Shown in pieces: positions 1-9,081 of a stretch of 64,000 bases of DNA. Source of the stretch: Melissococcus plutonius ATCC 35311 (lineage in GTDB: Bacteria > Bacillota > Bacilli > Lactobacillales > Enterococcaceae); contig NC_015516.1 in assembly GCF_000270185.1 (NCBI RefSeq), positions 1,717,501 through 1,781,500 on the forward strand, written 5' to 3'. Each line of letters begins with the position of its first letter. Position 1 is the first letter of the stretch. Below the pieces are notes generated by a model, which was given only the letters and a program-made list of their open reading frames with translations, ran no database searches and had not been told where the DNA came from. Both the position numbers and the translations under genes were made by a program.

Positions 1-104
1 AATGCAGAACCAATCATTGATGTTTTTTTTACGATTTGTTTTGTCATTCGTTTAGATTGTTCGATTTTTCTTCTTTTTTTCCTAGATTGATTATTTATTT
101 TCAT
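1..104 (-). CDS. N-terminus of an unidentified protein, cut by the window edge
   Basis: An ATG at 104-102 on the minus strand is preceded by a good ribosome site (AGGTGGG, about 111-117). The frame stays open to the left edge, giving 34 visible residues. They are strongly basic (KINNQSRKKRRKIEQSKR) and turn more neutral at the end (TSMIGSA). That would suit the cytoplasmic tail of a membrane-anchored protein such as a bifunctional penicillin-binding protein, but nothing visible proves the family. A -10 box (TATACT, plus-strand 140-145) lies upstream. Confidence 0.6.
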   Translation of the reverse strand, partial: MKINNQSRKKRRKIEQSKRMTKQIVKKTSMIGSA

Positions 105-572
105 TCTATCCCACCTACATAACAATTATTTACTCCCTTAGTATACAATTCTTCTGTCTAAATGAAAAACTGTTTATTTAACATTTAGATAATTGTAATT
201 CAATTGTAAAATTGGTTATAAAAATGACACATGCAATTTTATAATTTATAATTTTTAACATAAATATTTTAATAAAATAATCATAAATCGCCAATTCTTT
301 TCTAACAGAATAGCATCTATTAGACTAATTAAATAACATAATGCTTTTAAATAATACATAAAGATTAAAAATTAAAAAAGCATGCAATCCATTTCCAAAA
401 TTAGCAAACAATAAAATTTATTTTCTTTGTTACTACTCTTTCTATTCAGTTATTTGTGATAATAGTTATCAATAACTCATTATTAAAATTGTTTTACTTT
501 TTATTGTAAAAAGCTGAATAGTAAAAAAAAGAATGGTATAATATTCTTTGTTATGTATAAAGGAAGGAAAAA
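105..572. promoter_or_regulatory. Divergent promoter region between the left-edge gene and the PAP2 gene
   Basis: Non-coding and very A+T-rich. It holds a leftward -10 (TATACT, 140-145) with a weak -35 around 163-168, and a rightward TATAAT at 537-542 about 30 bases before the PAP2 start. No further gene, RNA or repeat was recognised. Confidence 0.4.
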
Positions 573-1247
573 ATGAAACATAGAAAACAAAAAAACTCTA
601 CACATTTTTATTTACTTTTAGGAAGCTTTTTTTTGTGTCTTTTCATCTTTTTAAGTGCCATTGTCTACTTTTCTCCTGAAAGTTTATCTGAATTTGATAG
701 TACACTAACAAGTTGGTCTAGAATCTTTTATCCACATTTAAATACTTTCTTCAAATGGTATACAAAATTAGCAAATTCTTCCGTTTTTGGCGTCCTTGCC
801 ATTGTTTTTGCAATTATTCTTGCAAAATTTAAATACTATGCAGAAGCACTATGGTTACTTATTAATACTGCATTGATCGCTGGTGTGGTAAACACATTAA
901 TCAAGTTATTTATTTCTAGAGAACGACCTGCACTCAATCATCTTGTTACTAGTCATAACTCTAGTTATCCTAGTGGTCACTCAATTGGTAGTATTCTATT
1001 ATACGGTACTTTGGTCGTATTGATGCCATTATTCATAAAAAATAAAAAAGTTTGTCGATTGGTACAATACATTACTAGTATCGGTATTTTCTTGATTGGT
1101 GTTAGTCGTGTTTATACTGGTGTTCATTTTCCTAGCGATATTTTAGGTGGCTTTTTGTTAGGCTTAGCTTGGTTATTCTTAAGCTACCCAGTTTATTTAA
1201 ATTATCGATTTAGCTTACCATTCAAACAAAAGCGTAAGCATGGTTAA
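573..1247 (+). CDS. PAP2-family membrane phosphatase
   Basis: A 224-residue polytopic membrane protein of the phosphatidic acid phosphatase type 2 family, which usually dephosphorylates lipid phosphates such as undecaprenyl diphosphate or phosphatidylglycerol phosphate at the outer membrane face. The three catalytic motifs are present in order: K111-x6-RP119 (KLFISRERP), PSGH at 133-136, and SR178-x5-H185-x3-D189 (SRVYTGVHFPSD). About six hydrophobic segments are visible. The start is supported by AAGGAAGG just upstream. The gene contains an intact T8 run at 627-634, a useful control for frame breaks elsewhere. It is followed after about 15 bases by the radical SAM gene. The substrate cannot be told from sequence. 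Confidence 0.88.
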   Translation: MKHRKQKNSTHFYLLLGSFFLCLFIFLSAIVYFSPESLSEFDSTLTSWSRIFYPHLNTFFKWYTKLANSSVFGVLAIVFAIILAKFKYYAEALWLLINTALIAGVVNTLIKLFISRERPALNHLVTSHNSSYPSGHSIGSILLYGTLVVLMPLFIKNKKVCRLVQYITSIGIFLIGVSRVYTGVHFPSDILGGFLLGLAWLFLSYPVYLNYRFSLPFKQKRKHG

Positions 1248-1262
1248 AAGAAGGAAGAATTG

Positions 1263-2255
1263 ATGAAAAAATTTATTTATACGGATGATCCAAACAAGCG
1301 TTACTATTCTTGGAATTATGCATTACGTAAGGTCTTTGGTAAAAAAATTTTTAAGGTACCAATAGATGCTGGTTTTGATTGTCCAAATCGTGACGGTACA
1401 GTTGCAAAAGGCGGCTGTACTTTTTGTAGTGTCTCTGGTTCTGGTGACATGATTGTTGCACCAAACGAGCCATTACCTATCCAATTTAGAAAAGAAATTC
1501 AACTAATGGAAAAAAAATGGCCAAACGTTGAGCAATATATTGTGTATTTCCAAAATTTTACTAATACCCATGCACCAGTAGAAATTATTCGTCATCGATT
1601 TGAACAAGTCATTAATGAAAAAGGGGTTGTAGGTCTTTCAATTGGTACTCGTCCAGACTGTTTACCAGAGGAGACTATTGATTATTTGGCAGAGTTAAAT
1701 GAACGTTTTTATTTATGGGTAGAACTAGGATTACAAACAACGTTTGAGAAGACCAGTAATCAAATTAATCGTGCACATGATTATCAAACCTATCTAACAA
1801 GTGTTGAAAAACTTCGTCAACATAATATTAGAGTTTGTACCCACCTAATCAATGGTTTGACAGGCGAATCTTTTGAAATGATGCGAGACAATGTTCGGCG
1901 TACACTATTAGATTCTGATATTCAAGGAATCAAATTACATTTATTGCATCTAATGACAAACACAAAGATGATTCAAGATTATCACGAAGGTCGATTAAAA
2001 CTGATGACACAAGAAGATTACGTGGCAATCATTTGTGATCAATTAGAGATGATTCCTCCTGAAATTATTATCCATCGATTAACTGGAGATGCACCAGCTA
2101 ACTCTCTAATCGGACCTATGTGGAGTCTAAAAAAATGGGAAGTTCTTAATGCGATTGATAAAGAGTTAGAAAGACGAAACAGCTATCAAGGAAAATATGA
2201 TATTCGAAAAACAAAAGAGGTGATTTTTAATGCTCGAAACAGCACTACAGTATAG
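1263..2255 (+). CDS. TIGR01212-family radical SAM protein (YtqA/YhcC type)
   Basis: A 330-residue radical SAM enzyme. The cysteine set for the iron-sulphur cluster has the CX11CX2C spacing of this family (C40, C52, C55; CPNRDGTVAKGGCTFC). The frame opens three bases earlier with TTG, but the ATG at 1263 sits at the right distance from AAGGAAG (about 1250-1257) and is preferred. The stop overlaps the next gene, mnmM, by 26 bases. This ytqA-ytqB pairing is conserved in Bacilli and suggests a role in tRNA wobble-uridine modification; that role is inferred from context. Confidence 0.9.
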   Translation: MKKFIYTDDPNKRYYSWNYALRKVFGKKIFKVPIDAGFDCPNRDGTVAKGGCTFCSVSGSGDMIVAPNEPLPIQFRKEIQLMEKKWPNVEQYIVYFQNFTNTHAPVEIIRHRFEQVINEKGVVGLSIGTRPDCLPEETIDYLAELNERFYLWVELGLQTTFEKTSNQINRAHDYQTYLTSVEKLRQHNIRVCTHLINGLTGESFEMMRDNVRRTLLDSDIQGIKLHLLHLMTNTKMIQDYHEGRLKLMTQEDYVAIICDQLEMIPPEIIIHRLTGDAPANSLIGPMWSLKKWEVLNAIDKELERRNSYQGKYDIRKTKEVIFNARNSTTV

Positions 2256-2793
2256 TCACTTTTTATTAAATGAAATCATATGTCCTGGAGATCATGTTGT
2301 TGATGCAACAATGGGAAATGGCAATGATACATTGTTTCTAGCAAAACTTGTTGGTGACAAGGGAAAAGTTTATGCTTTTGATATTCAAAAACAAGCGCTT
2401 GAACGAACTAGACAACGATTAATAGAAAATCAGGTCATTCAGTGTACAGAATTGTTTCAACAAGGTCATGAAACAATTGAGCAAGTATTACCTATTGAAA
2501 CTACCCTTTCAGCAGCTATTTTTAATCTTGGTTACCTGCCTAAGAGTGATAAGGAAATTGTTACCTTGCCAGAAACGACCATTCAAGCAATTGAACAATT
2601 GCTGATTCGACTCAAATCTAAAGGAAGACTCCTATTAGTTATTTACTATGGACATTCAGGAGGACAAGAAGAATTAAAAGCTGTCTCTTGTTACTGCCAA
2701 CAATTACCACAAGAGCAATTTAATGTATTAAGCTATCAATTTATAAATCAAAAAAATCAACCACCTATTCTGTTTTGTATTGAAAAAAAATAG
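2230..2793 (+). CDS. mnmM: tRNA 5-aminomethyl-2-thiouridine methyltransferase MnmM (YtqB family)
   Basis: A 187-residue class I SAM-dependent methyltransferase. The SAM-binding loop is at about residues 23-34 (VVDATMGNGNDT), and a second motif, FNLGYLPKSDK, follows near residue 97. YtqB/MnmM methylates the amino group of the modified wobble uridine in tRNA. The start lies inside the end of the preceding gene and has its own ribosome site (AGAGGTG, about 2214-2222), which indicates translational coupling. A rho-independent terminator follows at 2821-2864. Confidence 0.87.
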   Translation: MLETALQYSHFLLNEIICPGDHVVDATMGNGNDTLFLAKLVGDKGKVYAFDIQKQALERTRQRLIENQVIQCTELFQQGHETIEQVLPIETTLSAAIFNLGYLPKSDKEIVTLPETTIQAIEQLLIRLKSKGRLLLVIYYGHSGGQEELKAVSCYCQQLPQEQFNVLSYQFINQKNQPPILFCIEKK

Positions 2794-2820
2794 ATAGTGA
2801 GCAGAATTAAACGAAGTCAG

Positions 2821-2864
2821 AAAAGCCATAAAATTCCTATCTTAAAGGAATCTTATGGCTTTTT
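2821..2864 (+). terminator. Terminator after mnmM
   Basis: AAAAGCCATAA...ATTCCT and AGGAAT...TTATGGCTTTTT form a long stem with one mismatch and a short loop, ending in a T5 tract. It lies about 30 bases past the mnmM stop. Confidence 0.85.
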
Positions 2865-3639
2865 AATGTTTGTAATCTAATTTAATAATAATTTATCTCG
2901 TTCTTAATTATTCTATTAATTAAAGTTCCTAATAAATATTTTTATATTTATGGATTCAATTTTGTTAAAAATAAAGATGAAAGAAATAAGTAATTCCAAT
3001 AATGTTTTTTAGCAACTAATTTATCTCATCCTTATTGTTTAAAAAACTAGATTTAATAAATTAATTAAAAGTTATGTGAAAAAAATTGTTTGATCAATGG
3101 AATTGTCCTGCAAATACTTGCACCCTCATATTATTTTAGACAAATTTAATCATTCTTCTACTTATGTAAAATTTATATTTTTGCTTCTTATGTCTGTAGA
3201 TAAAATAATTCAATAAATAATTTATTTTTTATACAACTCTGTTCAAAAATATTGATTCTTTAATTTTTCAACGATCGTGGCTTTTCTAATTAAGAATATT
3301 ACCGTGAATAATAAACTCTAAATAGGAAAAGCAAACAAAACATTTTTAGTGTGTGAGTTGTTGGGATAAGATAAATATCCAGTGTGCTACTTATTTAATA
3401 TATAACTTTTAACTACCTAAAAATAATTTATTGAAATATCATTTATTGAATCCTAATTGCCTTAATTAAGATGAAAATAATTCTAAAATTAATTATTCAG
3501 GATCATTACCATTATGAACCCTTATACAACAGATAAAGTCTTCCTACTTCCTTGTTTTTATTTCTAAATAAAGTAATAAATAAACCGATTAGTAATAGAT
3601 ATATCTATTTATTTTTTAAATTTGCTCTATTTTTTCTAT
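2865..3639. other. Gene-free stretch between two converging genes
   Basis: About 775 bases of A+T-rich DNA between the ends of mnmM and the exporter gene. All six frames are broken by stops, and no promoter-ribosome-site-start combination, repeat or RNA was recognised. It may be the remains of an eroded gene, but nothing legible is left. Confidence 0.5.
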
Positions 3640-5106
3640 TCAATCATCTATCTTGTTATTCTTTAAAAGAAAAGCGATTAAAAATGCGATTAAAACTAAG
3701 ATACATCCCACTAGATAAATCGAATGAAGTCCCTCATATAAAATCTTTTTTAGAGGTAGCAGCCATTTTTCTGGGATCTTATCTACTGTACTTGGATTTA
3801 CTAATTGATTTAAGACATCATTATTCACAGGTAGGGAGCTTTCAGCTAATTTAGCAGCCATCACATTATTTAACAATACACCAAATACGGCAGCCATAAT
3901 TGTTTGTCCAAGTGTACGAACCAACGTATTAAGCGAAGTAGCAATGCTTAATTTTTCAGATGCTACACTGTTCTGTGAAGCAAGTGTAGTTGTTGTACTG
4001 CTTATTCCAAATCCGCAACCTAAAATTGAAGTAATACCAAAGAACCAAATAAATGCCAAGGTTTCAGAAGCAAATGCTAATCCTAAACTACCCAAAAAAA
4101 TTAAACCTAAACCAATAACCAATACCTTCTTTAATGAATATTTCCCAATTAAATGACTCGCTATAAATGAACCAACCATCCATAAAAGCGACATTGGTGC
4201 TAATGCTAAGCCGCCAATACCAGCACTTTTTCCTAAAACATCTTGCATCCAGATTGGAATATAGGATTCTACTCCAGCTAAAAATCCATAAATTAAAGTA
4301 GCCATCAAATTAACAAGCACAAAAGTTGATTGATGAAATAATGTTAAATCAATGACTGGATCTTGAACTCTTTTTTCAATAAAAATAAAAAGGATAAAAA
4401 ACAAACAAGCACATCCAAAACATGCAAAAATAAGCCAGCTAATTCCGTAATCTCCCATCAATTGAAAACCTAATAACAAAGTAAGTAAGGTAATCATTAA
4501 GGCAATACTGCCCAAAACGTCTATTGGAACGGTTGACTTTGGTCTTTTTGGTTCAATTAAGTAATAATGAATCAAGGCAAGAACAAGAATACCGATGGGG
4601 ACATTTATGAAAAAAATCCAATGCCAGCTAAACGTATCAACAATAAATCCACCTGCTAAAGGACCAAAAACACTAGCAATTCCCCAAGAAGCATTATTAA
4701 GTCCCATAATTTTTGCTCGTTTATTGATTGTATAAAGATCAGCAAGAATTGTTAATGAAACTGGTAAAATGGCACCTGCACCAACTCCCTGAATGGTTCT
4801 TGCTATAATCAAAGTAATCATAGTTTGTGATAAACCACATAAGGAAGATCCAAGAATAAAAATTAAGATACCTATAGTGAAGACTGGCTTTCTACCGATT
4901 TTATCTGCTAATTTGCCATAGATAGGTGTTAACATAGCATTTGTCAATAGGTAAATTGAAAAGACCCAATTCATGATTCCTATACCATGCAAGGAACCAA
5001 TGATGGTCGGCATTGCCGTTGTTACAATTGTTCCCTCGATTGCTGTCATAAAGGTTGCTATAAATAAACAAATCGTAACAAATTTCACATTGGTTTTTCT
5101 CTCCAT
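3640..5106 (-). CDS. DHA2-family multidrug MFS exporter
   Basis: A 488-residue protein with about 14 hydrophobic segments, the size and layout of the EmrB/QacA (DHA2) drug:proton antiporters. The loop 2-3 signature GKLADKIGRKPVF and the antiporter motif C region (GPLAGGFIVDTFSWHW) are both visible. The N-terminus reads FMTAIEGTIVTTAMPTI, with an acidic residue in TM1 as is usual in this group. The ATG at 5106 follows AAAGGAA. The gene stands alone. The substrate is unknown. Confidence 0.88.
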   Translation of the reverse strand: MERKTNVKFVTICLFIATFMTAIEGTIVTTAMPTIIGSLHGIGIMNWVFSIYLLTNAMLTPIYGKLADKIGRKPVFTIGILIFILGSSLCGLSQTMITLIIARTIQGVGAGAILPVSLTILADLYTINKRAKIMGLNNASWGIASVFGPLAGGFIVDTFSWHWIFFINVPIGILVLALIHYYLIEPKRPKSTVPIDVLGSIALMITLLTLLLGFQLMGDYGISWLIFACFGCACLFFILFIFIEKRVQDPVIDLTLFHQSTFVLVNLMATLIYGFLAGVESYIPIWMQDVLGKSAGIGGLALAPMSLLWMVGSFIASHLIGKYSLKKVLVIGLGLIFLGSLGLAFASETLAFIWFFGITSILGCGFGISSTTTTLASQNSVASEKLSIATSLNTLVRTLGQTIMAAVFGVLLNNVMAAKLAESSLPVNNDVLNQLVNPSTVDKIPEKWLLPLKKILYEGLHSIYLVGCILVLIAFLIAFLLKNNKIDD

Positions 5107-5191
5107 ATGTACAAATTCCTTTCTATATGTATTTCATTTATTAATAAACACTTTCACTTTTAATTAAAATGGAAAATATCCTTTTTAACAG

Positions 5192-5228
5192 ATTAAAGGA
5201 CTAGAATAAGCCACCCTAGTCCTTTAAT
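5192..5228 (-). terminator. Stem-loop downstream of metK
   Basis: A perfect 13-base inverted repeat (ATTAAAGGACTAG / CTAGTCCTTTAAT) with an 11-base loop, 40 bases past the metK stop. The T-tract is weak. It is probably the metK terminator. Confidence 0.6.
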
Positions 5229-5269
5229 CAGTAAATTATTAAAGCCTACATTCTTTAGATAATTTATGT

Positions 5270-6453
5270 CTATTTTTCAAGATTTGCTTTTAAGACATCC
5301 ACTTTATCCGTTCTTTCCCATGGTAAATCAATATCTGTCCTACCAAAATGACCGTAAGCAGCTGTTTGTCTATAAATTGGTTTACGCAAATCTAGCATAT
5401 CAATAATTCCAGCTGGACGTAAATCAAAATTATCTCTAACTGCTTGAATTAAGGCATCTTCAGGAACAGTATTTGTCCCAAATGTATCAATTGAAATCGA
5501 CACAGGTTGTGCCACACCAATGGCATAAGCTAATTGAACTTCTACCTTTTTTGCTAAACCAGCAGCAACAATATTTTTAGCAATATAACGAGCTGCATAA
5601 CTAGCTGAACGATCAACTTTTGTAGCGTCTTTTCCAGAAAAAGCACCGCCGCCATGGCGAGAGAATCCACCATATGTATCGACAATAATTTTCCTACCTG
5701 TTAATCCAGCATCTCCTTGTGGACCACCAATAACAAAACGACCAGTTGGATTAATAAAGTATTTTGTATTTTCATCCAATAAATTCGCAGGAATTACTTC
5801 ATTAATAACTAATTCTTTCATATCTTTTTCTATTTGTTCTAATGAAACGTTGCTATCATGTTGTGTACTAATGACAATCGTATCAATTCGTTTTGGTTGT
5901 TGTTGATCATCATATTCAACGGTTACTTGTGATTTAGCATCTGGTCTTAAATAAGCTAAATGATTTTCTTTACGCAGTTGTGCCAATCGGTGCACTAGTC
6001 GATGACTAAGTGCAATCGGTAAAGGCATTAATTCAGGGGTTTCATCAATCGCAAAACCAAACATTAATCCCTGATCACCAGCACCAATTTCATCTGTTTC
6101 TTTTTTTCCTTTGTTTCTAATGCTTCATCCACTCCCATTGCAATGTCAGAGGATTGTTCATCCAATGCTACTAACACAGCAACTAAATCACCATCAAAAC
6201 CATAGTTTGCTCGTGTATAACCAATATCTTTAATTGTTTGTCTAACAATTTTCTGAATATCAACATAGGCAGTTGTTGATATCTCACCAAATACCAAAAC
6301 CAATCCTGTTGTAACTGATGTTTCACAAGCAACACGCGCCATTGGGTCTTTTTCTAGGATAGCATCTAAGATAGCATCACTGATTTGGTCTGCAACCTTA
6401 TCTGGATGTCCTTCTGAAACTGACTCAGACGTAAATAAAAGTTTTTCTGTCAT
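5270..6453 (-). pseudogene. metK: S-adenosylmethionine synthetase metK, reading frame broken at an A7 tract
   Basis: MetK makes S-adenosylmethionine from methionine and ATP. The first piece (6453-6064) begins [20 protein letters not shown], with the ATP-site GHPDK. It runs in frame to ALETKEKK, then leaves frame and stops after IRD. The second piece (to 5270) carries the rest: [34 protein letters not shown] and the GGGAFSGKD motif. Frame is lost at 6100-6107, where the minus strand reads GA-A-AAA-AAG. One extra A, or a -1 shift on the heptamer A AAA AAG, rejoins the pieces into about 394 residues with no loss at the junction ([15 protein letters not shown]). An intact SAM-III riboswitch and ribosome site precede it. 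MetK is normally essential, so a slippage-rescued gene or an assembly error is as plausible as a dead gene. Confidence 0.9.
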
Positions 6454-6456
6454 AAT

Positions 6457-6536
6457 ATATTCCCCCTAATTATATTCGGTTACAAGGCATCTTTACTCTA
6501 TAATGTAAATCCTTTCGGGAACTGAACTTGTAACAA
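6457..6536 (-). promoter_or_regulatory. SMK-box (SAM-III) riboswitch controlling metK translation
   Basis: On the minus strand the leader reads GTTACAAGTTC, GTTCCCGAAAGG, then CCTTGTAACCGAA, AGGGGGAATATATT and ATG. The arms GTTACAAG (6534-6527) and CTTGTAAC (about 6486-6479) pair as the closing helix. GTTCCCGAAAGG and the GGGGG ribosome site (6466-6462) match the conserved core of the Lactobacillales SMK box. On SAM binding the ribosome site is sequestered, so translation falls when SAM is plentiful. Recognition is by recalled consensus. Confidence 0.88.
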
Positions 6537-6541
6537 TTATT

Positions 6542-6547
6542 AGTATA
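6542..6547 (-). promoter_or_regulatory. metK -10 box
   Basis: TATACT on the minus strand, about 10 bases before the riboswitch begins. No clear -35 hexamer stands at the standard distance. Confidence 0.45.
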
Positions 6548-6696
6548 ACAGATTTTTTCAAATTTGTTTTATTATTAGTTAAAAAGAAAATTAGGAATTT
6601 GAAAAAACAAAAAAGGTTCTGTTCTTTTCAATCGACATCTTTTTTATTATTTATTTTATTAACTAAATATAAATATTTCTATTAGTTAACTATAAA

Positions 6697-6730
6697 AAAG
6701 AATGTAAGAAGTGGTCTTCTTACATTCTTT
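6697..6730 (-). terminator. Terminator of the 143-residue hypothetical gene
   Basis: A perfect 15-base stem (AAAGAATGTAAGAAG / CTTCTTACATTCTTT) with a 4-base loop, followed on the minus strand by T6. Confidence 0.87.
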
Positions 6731-6753
6731 GATTAATATATTCCTAAGTAAAG

Positions 6754-7185
6754 TTACATTTTATGAACGCTATGTGCGCTTCTTATTCCCTCACATGCTT
6801 CTCTACAAGCTTGATTAATTAATTTAAATGCAGCATTTTTTTCTTTCAAACCAAGTTCAAATTTAAAAGGATCTATAATTTCTCCTTGTTCATTTAATGA
6901 TTTAAGCAAAAAATAAATGCCTTCTTTATAGGTATCAAGTCCAGTCAGTAAAATTTTTGTTGCCTCTTTCTCTTGCACACTTTTTAGATTTTTTCTAAAT
7001 CCCTCATCTTCCATAAGAAAGCGATTTACATTATTTCGGCAAAAGATATAGGTATCATGACCCTTTTTACTTAATTCTTGATTATAGTTATGTTCTTGAA
7101 TTTCTTTTGAAATAGCTTTAAAAATTTCGTTGTAAACTTCAACTCTTTGCATAATCGTCAATATCATATCCGTATAACTATACAT
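6754..7185 (-). CDS. Hypothetical helical protein, 143 residues
   Basis: Not recognised. It is a soluble, mainly helical protein with mixed charge and no signal peptide or membrane segment. The N-terminus is MYSYTDMILTIMQRVEVYNE; the C-terminal part holds two cysteines (NQACREACEG) and ends HSVHKM. The start has a good ribosome site (GGAG, 12 bases upstream), and a strong terminator follows within 25 bases, so it is a real monocistronic gene. Confidence 0.75.
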   Translation of the reverse strand: MYSYTDMILTIMQRVEVYNEIFKAISKEIQEHNYNQELSKKGHDTYIFCRNNVNRFLMEDEGFRKNLKSVQEKEATKILLTGLDTYKEGIYFLLKSLNEQGEIIDPFKFELGLKEKNAAFKLINQACREACEGIRSAHSVHKM

Positions 7186-7397
7186 AAAGCGTTCTCCTTC
7201 CCATAACTAAGCAATTAACAAATTGCTCACTAATAATATTATAATATTAATTTTTAAAATATATCAAGCAATATGCTATCCTATCGGAATAAAGAGCCAT
7301 TTTCTTAATACGTAACTTATTCATTTTGATACATTTTCTAATTTACAATAGTTAAATCAATGAGCCAAAATAGTTATTTTGTCTAAACAATACAAGT

Positions 7398-7449
7398 AAA
7401 AAATACTTAATTGAGTAGAGATCATTTCCTCACTCGATTAAGTATTTTT
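7398..7449 (-). terminator. Terminator of the glucosaminidase gene
   Basis: An inverted repeat of about 18 bases (AAAAATACTTAATTGAGT / ACTCGATTAAGTATTTTT, one mismatch) with a T6 run on the minus strand. Confidence 0.85.
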
Positions 7450-7456
7450 ATCATTT

Positions 7457-8629
7457 TTATTTAACAGAATCATTTTTATTGATTAATAATTGAAATAAAA
7501 ATTGTTGTGGCTGTGTTAAGAATGTTTTTGTTCGTTCTTCTTTACGTTTTTTTATTTGTTCCATTCTGTTATTCAATGCTTTTGTAGCTGCTTTTACTGT
7601 ATCCATATGTTTTTCTTTTTTCTTTTGTTCAGCTTTTTTTTCTTCAGCAGCTTTCTTGATAGCCATTGGTGTAGCGTGTGCTGCTTGTGCTGCTGCGTCA
7701 TTTTCTTCATGCCATTCATCATAAGCTGTTAAGTTATAAACATCAATTAATTGGTTTAATTTTTCAGCATATTGCGTATCTGTTGCATAACGACCCATCA
7801 AAAAGTGAGTTACCTCTTTATAACTGGTTGTTTGACTTTTCCAGGTTCCATGGTAATAGTCTTTATTGCCAGTCAATCCTTCTTTTAATAATTTAGCATA
7901 ATCTTCTAAAGATTCTTTATAAGATGGATATTTACGAAAGGCTGAATCAATAGTATATAAATTTCCTTTTCCATTATCTTCTTGTGTTTTCATTACAATA
8001 GATGCACCGTCATATTCTCCCTTGATACCAAACAAATTATAGTTCGGTTCACTAGCCAACCCACTATTACCAGAACCTGATTCTAAGATTGCCTGTGCAA
8101 TCATAACAGATGCATAAAGATCATATTGATGTGCGACTTGTCGTGCAGATTCGCCAATTTTTTTAATGAATTCTTCGGTTGTTTGATTTTTAGTAACAAC
8201 AATTTTATCTAAATTTGGTATAGTGGTATGTTCTAAAACTGGTTTTCCTTCTTTTTTGTCCTCTATTACTGGGACAGTATTGGTTGTTTTAGATTCCTTT
8301 TTAGATTGCTGTTCTTTTGATGGTATTACTGGTTTTTCCGCTGGTAAATGATTTGATATTCCACCATTAGATGAAGAACTTTCTGTTTCCTGACTACTAG
8401 TAGTGGAGGAGCTGGGAGTACTGGTTGAAGAGCTACCAGACTCTGTTGACTGATGTGTCTCTGAAGTAGTTATTGATGACTCAACGGTTTCATTCTTACT
8501 TTGACTATTTTCAGAAGTGACACTTACGGATGGCTTTGTTAGTTTTTCAGCAAAACTAGTTGTTGGCAAAAGTAATGCACTACTGAAAAGTGTAGCAGAT
8601 ACGACTATAGGTAGTATTTTCTGTTTCAT
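7457..8629 (-). CDS. Secreted peptidoglycan hydrolase with an N-acetylglucosaminidase (GH73) domain
   Basis: About 390 residues. There is a signal peptide (KILPIVVSATLFSSALLLPTT, cut near SFA-EK), then a Ser/Thr/Glu-rich linker to about residue 140, and a glucosaminidase domain at about 150-305 with the family motifs ASVMIAQAILESGSGNSGLA, YNLFGIKG and YATDTQYAEKL. The E in AILESG is the expected catalytic acid. The domain resembles that of enterococcal AtlA, which splits septal peptidoglycan. Unlike AtlA there are no LysM repeats; the C-terminus is a lysine-rich, possibly coiled-coil tail. An ATG five codons upstream overlaps the ribosome site, and AAGGAG is correctly spaced only for the ATG at 8629. 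Confidence 0.85.
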   Translation of the reverse strand: MKQKILPIVVSATLFSSALLLPTTSFAEKLTKPSVSVTSENSQSKNETVESSITTSETHQSTESGSSSTSTPSSSTTSSQETESSSSNGGISNHLPAEKPVIPSKEQQSKKESKTTNTVPVIEDKKEGKPVLEHTTIPNLDKIVVTKNQTTEEFIKKIGESARQVAHQYDLYASVMIAQAILESGSGNSGLASEPNYNLFGIKGEYDGASIVMKTQEDNGKGNLYTIDSAFRKYPSYKESLEDYAKLLKEGLTGNKDYYHGTWKSQTTSYKEVTHFLMGRYATDTQYAEKLNQLIDVYNLTAYDEWHEENDAAAQAAHATPMAIKKAAEEKKAEQKKKEKHMDTVKAATKALNNRMEQIKKRKEERTKTFLTQPQQFLFQLLINKNDSVK

Positions 8630-9081
8630 CTTTTTCTCCTTCATTGTTAATTTAATAAATTAATAATATCTTTATACTAAGAAATAAATTATTTGTTTAT
8701 TAATTATATAATACGTAAATAGATTTAAAAAATATTTTTATCTTCCTAAATAACATAAAAATAAACTTTTATTTTTATAAATAAAATAACAAACAATCTA
8801 CTAAGCAATATTTCTATAAGAATTATAGCATTCGCAAACATTTTGTCAATTTTTTAATGAAAAAACTAAGGGACTTTAAAATAAATTAATTTTATTTATG
8901 ATTTGCTTTCTAACTAAAATTAATAAGCTTATAAACAATTAAGTGAACAAAAATAGCTTTATTTTTGTTCACTTAATTGTTTGATATGAGAATGAAAATA
9001 CATAATAGTATTTTTTATAAAAAATAATTTGAAATTTCTTTAACTACCTATTCAATAAAAGAGAGTTACTTTATTTCTTAG
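8630..9081. other. Intergenic region before the glucosaminidase gene
   Basis: A+T-rich. It should contain the promoter of the glucosaminidase gene and holds the long hairpin listed at 8933-8982. No other gene or RNA was recognised. Confidence 0.4.
8933..8982 (-). terminator. Terminator of the phn-nucleotidase operon
   Basis: A perfect 23-base inverted repeat (arms 8933-8955 and 8960-8982) with the 4-base loop GCTT, about 100 bases past the last operon gene. It is symmetric enough to work in both directions. Confidence 0.8.

Noticed and set aside
627-634. All homopolymer breaks are due to systematic collapse of runs of eight
   Set aside because: Not accepted as a full explanation: an intact T8 run is present in the PAP2 gene, an A9 run near 46107-46115 is retained, and several breaks lie in runs of two to four bases or are substitutions. 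It remains possible for individual sites.
2865-3639. A hidden gene or RNA in the gap after mnmM
   Set aside because: All frames are densely stopped, and no promoter-terminator pair or compact structure was found.
3552-3854. Rightward frame of 100 codons over the end of the DHA2 exporter
   Set aside because: It lies mostly antisense to a well-supported gene and has no ribosome site or recognisable protein features.
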